From: Protoeuglena noctilucae
Taxonomy: Eukaryota; Chlorophyta; Pedinophyceae; Marsupiomonadales; Marsupiomonadaceae
Length of the DNA stretch: 64,000 nucleotides
Assembly (NCBI GenBank): GCA_958009085.1
Contig: OY253685.1
Span: forward strand, 744,001-808,000
Reading direction: 5' to 3'
Shown: in pieces, positions 11,201 through 21,906 of the stretch
Layout: each line of letters begins with the position of its first letter
How positions within the stretch are numbered: the first letter of the stretch is position 1
Translations under genes and position numbers: made by a program
The notes under the pieces: generated by a model
Seen by the model: the letters and a program-made list of their open reading frames with translations, nothing else
Databases searched by the model: none
Told to the model about the DNA's origin: nothing

Positions 11201-14200
11201 CGTGCGGCGCTGGCCCTGCCTGCGATCCGCACCCCACACCTGCCTGCGATCCGAAGCCCACGCCCGCTTGTGACCCAAACCCCACAGGCCCACCGCTCCC
11301 GCCCCCCACCGACCCTTCCCAGCCAGACCCGCCCCCAAACGCCCCACGCGCCCCGTCGTTCGCTCCCTCCCCGCTGCCACCTTGCAGCTGACCCACGCCA
11401 CCCCCCTGCACCGCTCGTGCGTAGCCCCTGTGAAAGCCCTGGGCCCCCGCTACCTGCCCCGCGCCTCCCTGCTGCGCGTGGCCCTGACTCATGTCAATGC
11501 CCCCGCTGTACGCGTCACCCCATGCGTCCCCACCGCACTCGTCGCCACCCTCATCCACCTCATCCCGACGCTCTGCTGCCGCTCCCTGCTCTGGCGGGGC
11601 CAACGATCCAGGCACAGCCATCGGCACAGGCGCTTCAGCACTCTGGTGCGCGGGTAGCGGCGTGTTTGTGCCCGGGGCCTGCCCAGTGGCAATGAGCGCA
11701 GCAGCGGGTGCGAGTGCGCCTGACGAGTTACCCTTATCAACCGCCTCTGTCCCTGCACGGTCCGCCCCGTCGCGCCCAAACACGCTGCCCGTCGCGAGCG
11801 CTGCGCGGGGCAGCGGGGGAAGGGCAGACAGGGGCGGCAGGGACGCAGGGGTCAGCTGGTGTTGCGTGTTGATTCGCGCAGTGGGGACGAGCGGTGGTGG
11901 CGCCAACGTGGCTCCAACCGGCGTCGCCTTCATGTGCGCGAGAAGACCGTCAGATGATATGGGAAGCTGCTTGGCCTCGACGTTTGCCTCGGCCACCCCG
12001 ATTGGTTGCTCTCGCTCCCTGTCACGATCGACCGCCGTCCGCCCATCTCCTTCCGTGCTGTTGGCTTGTCCCTTGAGCTCCGCAGCCATCGCACGGAACA
12101 CGGCGCGGAGCTTCCGCCGGCGCAGGAAGCGCCGCCAGGTGCGTTGGAGCGTTGCGGCGGCCTGGGTCACGAGGGCCCAAGGGGCTCCGAAGGGCGAAGG
12201 GTCGGTGGTGTTGGTGGAGAGGGGCGGAAGGCTCTGGGCCCGGTCGCGGACCTGCGAGGGAGGGACAACGGGGCTGATCAGTACCTACTCCAGTAGTGCA
12301 GTGGCTGGGCTAGGGACGGACAGGTAGGGAGACACACTGAACAATGCTAAGGGATTTGCGCTGTGACGATCAAGCATGGACGATCCATCTTAATGCTACT
12401 GAACGCAGCAATAGGAACTCGCCTGGGCAACGCGTGTCCACGGAGTGCGCTTGCGTCGGGGCGTGGCTGATGAAGGGCCACGTGATGTGGGGGTGATGTC
12501 TGCAGCATGGCTGTCTTGGGCCGGCGGCTGTTGTTGGGTCGGCGGCTGTTGAGGCCCGGTGTGTGCAGCGGCGGAATCCGGCAAATGGGGTACTGGTGTA
12601 GGCACGGGGTGCGGTGCTGACACGGGTGCTGAGGTGGGTGCAGAGACGGGCGTCGAGATGGGCGCCGACACGGGTGCGGAGACGGGTGCTGATGCGCTTG
12701 CCGGGGCCGGTGCCGAGATAGGTACCGACGCAGGCGCGGCGTCCGCAGTGGCAGGCGCAGAGGCTGGCGGCGTGCTTGGCACATGACCTGGCGTCGCATG
12801 TCCACCTGAAATGGGCAACACGGCGGGGTCTCCTGCAGCGCCACCCGCGGCCATCGAAGCTGCACTCACGGCAGGCACGCCCCCGCCTCCCTCCACCCCA
12901 GTGCCACCCACAGCCGTCGTTGCAAGCGTAGCGGCAGCTGCAACGCCCTCGCCTCCCTCCACCCCAGCAACGCCCGCCCCGTCCCCACCTCCCCGCCCCG
13001 CATACGCCACCTCATCGTCGCCGTCCATCGATGCCCCGTCCCCCTCCACCTGCGTCTCTGGCACCGACTCACTGGCAGCGTCCACCGCCAGTGGCGCCGT
13101 GTGCCCCTCCGCTCCGCTCGCCACGCCATCCACTCCGTCCACTCCCACGCCGGGTCTGTCGCTCAGCGCCGTCGCTGGCTCCCGTGCATGCGGCCCCCCT
13201 TCCCTCGCCCCATCTACCACCCCATGCATCTTGCCCGTGTCGCCCCCACCGTGCACCCCCGACCCCGCTTGGGGTTCGCGATCCAGCCCAACAACTCTCC
13301 TGAGCTCCGCGGTGAGTGAGTTGATCCCAATGGCAGCCCATAGGCGCCTCAGGAGGACGTCTAGGTCCGACTCACGCCCCTCGACACCGTCCACACTGAC
13401 ACCGTGCGCCTGACACAGGGATGCCAGAGACGGCACGGACACCAGCTTCACGGCCTCGATCAGCTGCGCTACGACGGCAGGGTCGGCGGCGGCGGCGGCC
13501 ACAGCGGGATGAGACGCGAGCCCTGGCTGCGTCTGGGCGGGTGCATTGGTGGCTATCGCATCTGTCGCGGCGACATCTGTCGTGGCGGCAGTGGCGGTTG
13601 AGGTTGGTTGGGTCGGGGTGGCAGCGGTGGGCTGCGCGTCCGTCGGAGCGGCCGAGGTGGCGGGAGCTGAGAGCTGCGGGGCTGGGCCCGGAGGTTGCGA
13701 GGCCGCGAGTTGCGGTGGCGGTCGTGCGGGGTCCTGGGCAGGGGAGGGGCCCGCGTTCGCTGGCGACTGCGATGGGGCCTGGGGAGGTGCCGTGGGTGGA
13801 AGGGAGAAGAGGGCTTGTGGTGCGGTTGCGTGTGGGCCCCTCTGTGGGGACTCGGGGGCTTGGGGCGCCAGCGCTGTGGTCAGGGCGGCCGTCAGCGGAG
13901 GGAGGGACGCTGGGGCCAGGGCGGGGGTTGGCAGGGGTAGCGATGCTTGGGTAGGGGTGGCTGTTGGCGGGGGTAGCGATGCCGAGGTCGGAATGGCTGT
14001 TGGCGGGGTAAGCGATGCTGAAATTGGGGCGGCAGTCAGGGGCGCAATTGATGCTGGGGCCAAAGCGGTCGGCAACGGTGCCGACAGCGGCATCGACACC
14101 ACGCCTGCCTGGCCCGGCAACCCCACTATCCCTGCCACCCGCGCTGCCCCTTGCAACCCCACCCCGACCGTCGGCATCCCCTGCATGACCATCTCCCAAA

Positions 14201-17100
14201 CAGCCATAGGCAACCCCTCCAGCCCCACAAGGGCTCCAACAGACGCAGCGCCCCGTCCCCGCCCCCGCCTGCCCCGCCCGCCCCTCCCTCTCCCCGTCGC
14301 CGCAGCCGCGGGCGCCGTACGCCCCGCCCCCTTCCCCCGCCCCCTGCCACGCCCCCTGCCCCTGCCCTTTGACTCCCCTCCCGCTGCTACCCCGACTAAC
14401 GGAGCTGACACCGCCACAGCCTCCGAACCTTTCGTATCCCCCAGCCCTGCACTCGCAGCGGCCCCTTGTGCAACCGTCTCGCCACCCACGCCACCTATGC
14501 TGCTACCAGCACCCGTGCCCACTGCAGCAAGGGACTTGTCAACCCCAGGAGCCAAAACTTCAGCAGTTGCCGGATCGGTGAGAAAAGAACCCCGTCGCCC
14601 GCGCCCTGGCCCAGCGGGACGCCCTCGGCCCCGTTTGGATGGCAAAGCAAGTGCCGGGTTTGAGTCCTGCCAGGGCGCCGAAGGGCGCGACGGGCCCGGA
14701 AGGGACGCGGCTGGCAAGTGAGGATCGACGGGGGCGGGAGGCTGGGCTGCTAGGGCGGGGAGAGGGAGCGAAGGCAATGACAGGGTCGGCGCAGAAAGGG
14801 CCGCAGAGTGCGAGGCGGCAGAGTGGGCGGCGGGGGCCGAAGTGGGGACCACCGGGGCGGAAAAGCTGCCTGGAAAGGCCTGGGCCAGCAATGGCGGCAG
14901 GGAAGGTGGCAGGGAAGAAGGGTGCAGGGACGACGGCAGCGATGCCGGCAGCACCAGCGGCACAGACGCGATCTGTGAGCGCGCGTCCGGTTGCGAAAAG
15001 GCCACGGCATTCTGCGCCACGGGCTGAGGGGCGACGCCGGTGCCATGGCCCGCAGGCGGGGCTTGCGGCCCTTGCAGAACGAACACCGTGCTCCCCTGGG
15101 CCGCCCCCAGCATCGCCGGGTTTGTTAGAAACAGCTGACCCGTGGTTGGGTCCCATCGCAGGCCAGCGCCCTGGAAATGAGAGTCTATAGGCAGGGACTG
15201 GGCGGCAGGGAAAGGGCCGACTGCGCTGCCGTGAGCCCTGGGGTGAAAGCCGGCCCCGCCACCGATGTCCTGACCCATAGCCTGCACCCCGCCCTGCGCC
15301 ATGACCGGCACCTGGCTCAAGCCATGACCCGGCATGTAACCCGGCATCTGGCTTTGCATATGACCGGGCACCTGACTCAGCCCAAGGCCTGGCGGCTGGC
15401 TGGGCGTCTGCGTCTGTGTTTGCGTGAATGTCTGCGCCACGCTCGCCTCCAGGGCGCCTAACGGCATGCCCCCGACCCCACGCACATCCCCCGCCGCCCC
15501 TGCAGCTACGCCCCCTCGCTCCTCATGCCCTGCCACTGCCGCGCGCCCCACTCTTCCCGTCCCTGCATCCACCCACACAAACTCTGCCCGCGTGCCCTCC
15601 CGTGACCCCTCGTGCCCCCCGCCGCTCTTCGCATCTCCACCCAGTCCCATCTCACGCGCCCCATCCCCACCATCCTCCCACCTCTCCCTCAGCAATGCCC
15701 TACCCCCACCGACAGACTGGGAACCCCCCCCGCTTGAAACGGACGCACCACCTGCCATCGCCCCACCTGCCACAGCCCCACCCATCGGCGCTGTGGGCGC
15801 TCGATGTGCAGCTGGCATGGCGGGGAGGTCAGGGAGGATTTGCTGAGGCCATGGCAGGGCACGCCCAGGCACACCGGCAGACGCATCTGAGCTGCCCCGC
15901 ACCACGCCCGCTGACTTCCCATTGCCCGGGGCGAGGCCGGCGTGGTCGTAGCTGCCGTGGTTGGCGAGGCTGGGGTCCGTTGCTGCGTAGTGGGCGTGAC
16001 GTGGGGCGTGGTCGTGACTACCTTGGTTGTTGGCAAGTCCAGGATCGCTGGCGGGGTGGTAGTTGGGGTGATCGTGCTGTGCATCGGGTGCGACGATCGC
16101 GTGTTCCGGTTCGAGTCTGTTCCTGGCGAGGATGAGCGTGATGCGGCCGAGGAGTGCAAAGATGTCGCGATCGTGCAGGCGCACGCCCACCGACGCCGCC
16201 ACGGCATGCACGCGGTCTGCCCTGTCCACGTGGCCGCTCTTGATGCCGTCCGCGATCCAACTGCGGGGTGTAAATGAGGTCAAGCGAGGGGTAAATGATC
16301 AGCGAGGGTACAGTGATCGTGGGGTGATCATGGGGTCACTCGCACTCAACTCGCACAACACCCAGCCACCCAGAAGTGACCCACCACGCAACGATGCCCA
16401 CCCAACACCATTTCCGCAACACTCACGTGAGCGTCCCCCTCTGGTCTTGCGACAGCGGCTGCCACCCGTCCCCGCTCCTCTCCTCTCGATCCACCACGCG
16501 CCCCTCCACCCCTCCCGCACGCCCCTCCGTGCCCCCGCCCCTTCCCTCCAAAGCCCCCTCCGACCCCGACATGCTCCCACCCCCAGACGTCCCGGGTTCG
16601 AATCCAGGCGCGTTCCCTACTCGTCTGTGACCCCCTCCCCGCCCCCTCAGCCCCCAACTCTGGTCGCTGCTCCCCCCGCCACGCAACCGCAACACCGCCC
16701 CGCCCGCATCGCAACATCCCCCCCTCAACACCCCAGCTTCTGCCCCGCCAGAACCAACTGCGCCATGCAAGCTCCACCCCGCAACCTCCGCTTCTCCCCA
16801 CACACCTCCATCCCTGTCGTGCGGGTCAATGCTATCGCCCTTCCCACCCCCCCGCATCGCTGCCCAAGCATCCCGCCGCCGCACACGCTTCCTCGCCACA
16901 CCATCCACGACGCCCTTTCTTTCGCTCTCCCCGAGAATCAAACCCCCGCCACGCACATCCCCAAGCACCGGCGATGGAGTGGCTGCCCCATGCTGCATGA
17001 CAGCTGCGGTAGCCACCCCAGCAGCCACCGCACGCTGCTCGTCCGCTGCAGTGGCCGCCCCGCCTCTCCCGCTGCCGCGGCGGCTCACGCTCGGCCGGCC
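8234..17100 (-). CDS. Very large low-complexity protein with IQ motif and AT-hooks, over 2,700 aa
   Basis: Minus-strand exons 16427-17100, 12423-16260, 9092-12251, 8820-8935 and 8234-8686 splice in phase into about 2,746 codons ending HGSPMH-stop. The 5' end is uncertain: the exon at 17100 follows an acceptor-like gcgcag, while the first in-frame ATG is at 16998. Most of the protein is Ala/Pro/Ser/Gly/Gln repeat sequence. Three islands stand out. One spans the 16260/16427 junction and reads GTLTWIADGIKSGHVDRAD then RDIFALLGRITLILARNR. Another holds AT-hook-like basic repeats around 14260-14640 (KRGRGRPAGPGR, GRGRGRGRGKGAG). The third is an IQ-like helix right after the third junction (AAATLQRTWRRFLRRRKLRA). 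A charged block, YADYAARHGNEQMSLYLRAL followed by KKRTKRKKHG, lies near 10.9-11.05 kb. The intron 12252-12422 has a GC donor. The AT-hooks suggest a nuclear protein. It might be continuous with the PHD gene upstream. Confidence 0.55.
10307..10350. repeat. 15-nt tandem repeat coding a short peptide unit
   Basis: Three imperfect copies of a 15-nt unit (ggttgcgatgcgtgg-like) lie in the giant minus-strand gene and encode HASQP repeated in tandem. They are in-frame coding repeats that probably vary in copy number. Confidence 0.75.
11208..11292. repeat. In-frame tandem repeat encoding GSQAG units
   Basis: Three to four imperfect copies of a roughly 24-nt unit encode VGFGSQAG on the minus strand within the giant gene. 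The unit multiple of three keeps the reading frame, which supports the coding call. Confidence 0.7.
12604..12735. repeat. SAPV/SAPI-type in-frame repeat
   Basis: About a dozen imperfect 12-nt units encode SAPVSAPI/SAPT-like repeats on the minus strand just before the GC-donor intron of the giant gene. It is a simple-sequence coding expansion. Confidence 0.7.
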
Positions 17101-17231
17101 CTGCGCAACGAGGGAGGGACTGATCGTATGACCCCTTATCCAACGCTAGCGCATGCAGATCGCACCCATCCATCACCACCACGCAGACCATCACGATCAC
17201 CAACCATCACTCTCATCAATCAATCATCATT

Positions 17232-20200
17232 CTAGCCCATCATCCCTCGCCTTCTGCTCGGGGAAGGCCCGCCCCCCTCGGTAAAAAAAGCCGCAGCGTC
17301 CGCCTCCGCCTCCGCCCCACCCTTCCCCGCCCCTGCACCGCCACCCACCGCCCCCTCCGCCCCACTCCCACCCTCGCCCTTCCCGTCCCCAGCGCTGCGC
17401 CTCTTCTTACGCCCGCCCTTACTCCCAGATGCCTCGTTCACTGCGCCGCCACCCCCAGCCCCGCCAACGCCCACGCTGCCACTCTCCCCGCCACCGCGCT
17501 TGCTCTTCGTCCCGCCCGACCTCGCTCTGCCCTTGCGCTTGCTTGCACCCGCACCCGCATCTGCGTCGCCCGCAACCCCATTCACATCCCCATCCACCTC
17601 CATCGCCCCTGCAGCCCCGTCCTCCCCTTTCGCGCTCGCACCTCCGCTGACCTTCCCATCCCCGCCTTTCTGTGCCTTGCCACGCCGGCGCCGCGGCTTG
17701 GGCGCCCCGTCTCCCTCGCCCTCTCCCTTCCCAACCCCCTCACCCTCACCGCCACCCTCGCCGCCACCCTCGCCACCTCCCTGCTTGCCCCGCTTGCCAC
17801 CCTCCCCACCGCTCTTTGCCCTCGCGCGCTTGCGGGGTGCCTTGGCATTCTCTTTCGGCTCGTCATCGCCTTCCTCGTCTCCCCCTTTCTCATCTCCCCC
17901 TTTTCCCTCCCCAGCCTTGCCAGTGCCCTTGCCCCGTCGCCGGGGCTTCGGGGTTCCGTCCGCATTCGGCGACAGCACCCGGGCCTTGCTGGGCGTGAAC
18001 TCCTGGTCACTCCCATCTGAGAGAAACGAAGGGACCAGCCGAGTTATTAGTAATAATAATAAGATTTGGAACAGCAAGCATCGACAACACAGCGATCGCC
18101 AAAGAAACATTGGCATGGAGCACAACGCAAGCCGTCACCACTGCATTAGTCTTCCCCTTCCCCCTTACCTTCCTCCCCCAGTTCCCCAAACATCTCCAAG
18201 GCCAGCGTTGCGTAGTCCACCCGGGCCCTGCGCCTTCCCACCCCCAGCCCCTCCTCCGCGGCAGCAGCCCCTTCCGGCTCCAACGTGACACCGCGGCCAC
18301 CCTCTGCGCGCGGCGACGAACCCGCTGCCCCTGCTGCCCCCTTGGCACCTCTGGCGCGGCGCTTGCCGGATTGGAACGCAGAGCCTGCCAGGTACTCTTC
18401 GACCAGCCGGTCGTGCCTCCTGCGAACGAACGAGGCACGCAATGATATGATTACTGGTCCAGTCTCTCTGATAGATGGTGGCGTCCAGGCGTCAACCGGC
18501 AGCACCACTTTCGTTCTCCCCATCATCATCACTATCACTGCAACCATCACTGTCACTCACATGAGCACCTCCCTCGTCTCCGCCCCCGGCGTCCGCAGCT
18601 CCCCGTCGCCCTCCCCCCCCGTGCCCTCGTCCCCTGACGTCAGGTCTCCCGTTTCAAACGATGCGCCGCTGCCAGAATCCCCGTCAGAGTCACCATCGCC
18701 ATCGTCGCTGCCCGTCCCGTCTCCCTCGCCCGCCACGTACTCGCTGTCGTCCTCATCGCTGCCCAGCTCGCCGAACAACAGAGCCGCGGCGCCAGACACC
18801 GCCGTGCTCTGCATCCCCGCGCCCACCACCGCACTGTGGGGGGAGACAGCACAGGCGGGGCCGGGTTGACGCAAGTTAAAGCAAATAACGATGGCGGGCA
18901 GTGAAGCTGATGCTCGGGTCATTTTAAGTCATACATTGTGATCATGACTGCCATCCCTCTCACCCCACCACTCCACATCCATCTGCCGTCACACATCCCC
19001 CCCCCCCTCCCCCCCTCCACTCACCCCGCCACCCCCGAGTCATCTGCCGTCACCGCCGGCGCCCTGGCCGCCTTCTCTGCCTTGGGATCGAAGTCCTCTC
19101 GGAAAACATCGCGCCACCCTGTGTTGGCGTCGAACTCCGTGCCATATGCCTCGTTCAAGAGGTCGAGGATCTTGTCGCGGGTGATGCAGGGGGTGCAGAA
19201 CCATTCTGTGGGAGTAGACAGGGGATGGGGTGGGGCTGGGGTGTGATGGGGATGTGTGTACAGGTGTGTGGGCCAGCGGTGGCTGGGCAGAGTAGTATCG
19301 TCCCCGGCCTCCCAGCGCTGCTTACCCTCGTCTTCGTCTTCCATCTGCTGCGCCGTGGGCGGATGCGCGTCGCAGCTGGCGTGGTAGAGCCTTCCGCACC
19401 CCGACAGGTCGCACAGAACCAGGTCACCCCCGGCCTCGTCCTTGCTCCCGCACATGGAGCACACGGCGTCGGGATGCTCAAAATCCATGCCGTCGTCGTC
19501 CCACACCGACTCGGGCTGCGGTGCGAGGCGAGAGAGGCAGATGGAGGGGTCACCGCACACGTCGCCCAACACCGACCTGCCGCTGCTGCCGACGCAGCCC
19601 GCGATCCTGCCGGTGACAATCGCGTCGCGCGATGCGTTATTAGCAGCTGCGGCGACGCGTAACCCGAGCTGCGACGCGGGCCACGCACCAGGGGCTTGTC
19701 TCCGTGGTGGTTCTCACAGTACCGAAGGGCGGCACGGATGATGGCCTTCGACCGGTGCACCTGCCTCCCCGCGCGATTCATCTCCGCTGTCTGCGGAAGA
19801 CGCAATCACAGCTGCACGGTCCGGGGCGACGCGGACGGCGCGGCATCGCGCGGCGCTGCTGTGGTGAAGTTCAGTCAGCCTTCGCTGACTGAGGCGTGCT
19901 TCCATGCCCGGGGATCGCGACGCGGCCGGCAAAGGGGCCGATCGCGGGCGCGCGCATTCGGAAAAGGGACTATTATAATGCGATTTACCCATCGCGCGCG
20001 TGACTGCGCTCGCCTGCTTGACGCGCTCGATGCCACGGCCACGGAAACCTTCGGCGGAGTAGGTGTTGAGCGCGTGCTCCTCGAGCAGCAGACGGCCAAT
20101 TTGGTTGGCCGCGCGAGTGAAAACAGCCTTGCATTCCTGCGCGCGCTCGAGGGCCAGCTCCCGGCGCCGGGAGGCGCTGCGGGGGGCAAAGAGACCAGCA

Positions 20201-20424
20201 ATGGCGACATCGAGTCAGGCACAGCTCCGCGGCACGGGCGCCCGAAGCTGGCTCGGGCGAAAACGGCTCGCGTGGCGCGCATGGTGCGCTGCCCAGCTCG
20301 CCGGAGCCCCCGCCGCTCCCCACCTCATCGGCTTGCCGGACTTCCCCTTCGGCTTGGGCGGGCGTTGCACCGGCTCTGCAGGCAGCGCGCGGCGAGGCTC
20401 GTTGCGGGGCACGCGCACCGTCAT
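17232..20424 (-). CDS. HAT3.1/PRHA-like PHD-finger protein without a visible homeodomain
   Basis: Exons 20324-20424, 19989-20176, 19689-19786, 19326-19515, 19025-19205, 18561-18833, 18169-18419 and 17232-18016 give 688 residues. The N-terminal NTYSAEGFRGRGIERVK stretch and the following QVHRSKAIIRAALRY helix match the region before the PHD finger in plant HAT3.1 proteins. A C4HC3 PHD finger spans about residues 148-199 (CSMC ... CDLSGC ... YHASC ... WFCTPC) and is followed by ILDLLNEAYGTEF, also HAT3.1-like. An acidic SDEDDSEYV region and VDYATLALEMFGE then DGSDQEFTPS correspond to the conserved LDYKKLY...SDDEDW part. In plant relatives a homeodomain follows. Here the C-terminus is a Lys/Gly/Glu-rich tail (PKPRRRGKGTGK) that stops at 17232. 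PHD fingers of this kind usually read histone H3 tails, so a nuclear chromatin role is likely. It is divergent from the CFAP65-like gene. Confidence 0.85.
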
Positions 20425-21906
20425 AGTTCGTGCCGAGAAAGGACGAATGACCCTTGCGTGAGTCGGAGGCGGGGACACAAGGCCGCATGGTGCTGCACAA
20501 GAGGCTGTGCAGACGTGGCCAAGCAGACGACAGCTCGCGTGCAGAGGGCGGGCGGCACGAAGGGACGGGTTGGGCAAGAAGCCTTGTCGGCGTGCGCACA
20601 GGAAGAGCGCTGAGCGAAACGCCAGGCAACGGCACGGACCAGGGGCTGTGCAGAACTGGGAGCTTTGAAACACCCAGCCAGGCGACGCGCCTCGAAGGGG
20701 GCCATCGCGGAAGCGCAAGGACCGAGGCGTTTCATAAAGTACGAGAAATCTGTGAAACGAGCATGAGGGCCCCAGGCTGCAGGGGCCGCCCAAATTCGCC
20801 CGGGCAATGTCGCCAGCGCGTCACCTGACTTGTCGCCCAGGAGCAGTGCCACATAGTCGCTGTCCTCATCCAGATGGCGTGAGGGAGCCTTTACATCGCC
20901 CGACCGCCCTCCGCCGAACCCTTTTTGCCTCATGGTTGGCGGGGTGCGGGACCAGCTGCCTCCCTCGGCTCTCAGAAAACGTGCCGGGACTCTAGAGGGA
21001 CATGACGCGCTGAAAGAACAAATTTTGATCAAGAGGACCGCTTGCGACGGGCTGCTAGGCGCGGGGGGGGCCGATGTCAACGCGCTCGCGACGTCTCCGC
21101 TGCCTGGATCCCAATCGCAGCGACCGACTCGGACCCTGTGACAGGCCTGCAGGCTCTTCTCAGAGCGGCAGTGGAAGCAGCAGCAGCCTTGGCCAGCGCA
21201 CAGCCAGTGTCTGACGAAGGTGCGTCAGTGCTCCAGTGTGCCCCTGGGCGTCGCTTGGCCCCGTTCCTCCCGCGGACACGGCAGTTAAGCAGGTGCTAGG
21301 CACGAACCGTGGGCGGGAGGGCACCCGCGACAGTCTGCCCGCACGCAGGTGGGCTTTAAATGTGGCGCCGAGCATACGGCCGACCTCAGCGCCCCGAGAG
21401 CCTTGTGCTTCTCGTCTGCAATCCCATACTCTCCTCGCGAGCCGCGTGCCGACGTTTGGATGCGCTCACGCCGCGCATGAGTGACAAAACACGTCCATCC
21501 TTTGCTCACCACTCAGGGCTCGATGTCTACCCGCAGGGTTCCTGTAACAGCATCTTCTCGACTTGCAGCGAGCGCGTGACTTCCTGCGCATCGATTTTAG
21601 CGGGTGAGATGAGCAATGGGCTCGGTGGGTGTCTGCAGCTCGGCTGGTAGGGCGTGGTGTGGGCGCGACCCGCGTGCATTCATTGTCATTATGACATCGT
21701 TTTACGAATAGCCACTCAAGGCATCCTTCTGAGGATCGCCGGCTGCCACTGCGCGGGGTGACATGTGCGCGCCTCTTCCGGCGCCCTGAAAATTCGCGGC
21801 TTCCTGTTCTTGCCCCAAACTTATTCAAAGCTGTTGCTTGTATCTCCCCAGGTGGCCCGAAGAGGGTAGGAGGCGCTCCCGGCGCGGGGCGCCAGGCGTG
21901 GCGGGG
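20425..21906. other. 1.5-kb divergent intergenic region between PHD gene and CFAP65-like gene
   Basis: Both neighbours are transcribed away from this stretch, so it should contain two promoters and 5' UTRs. It has several ORF-length frames but none with a recognisable domain or consistent splice pattern. I see no tRNA, inverted repeat or transposase remnant. Confidence 0.4.

Noticed and set aside
11491-14721. Long plus-strand open frames opposite the giant gene
   Set aside because: They are antisense shadows in GC-rich repeat DNA. Splice phases agree only for the minus-strand model.
16570-16630. tRNA-like T-arm (gggttcgaatcc) on the plus strand
   Set aside because: The stem has a mismatch and there is no D-arm, anticodon arm or matching acceptor stem around it; it lies inside the giant minus-strand exon.
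17115-17245. GC-AG intron joining the PHD gene to the giant gene
   Set aside because: The donor AG|GCGAGG just before the PHD stop gives phase 2, and with the acceptor at 17101 this puts a stop after a few codons. Only a poor acceptor further in would work.
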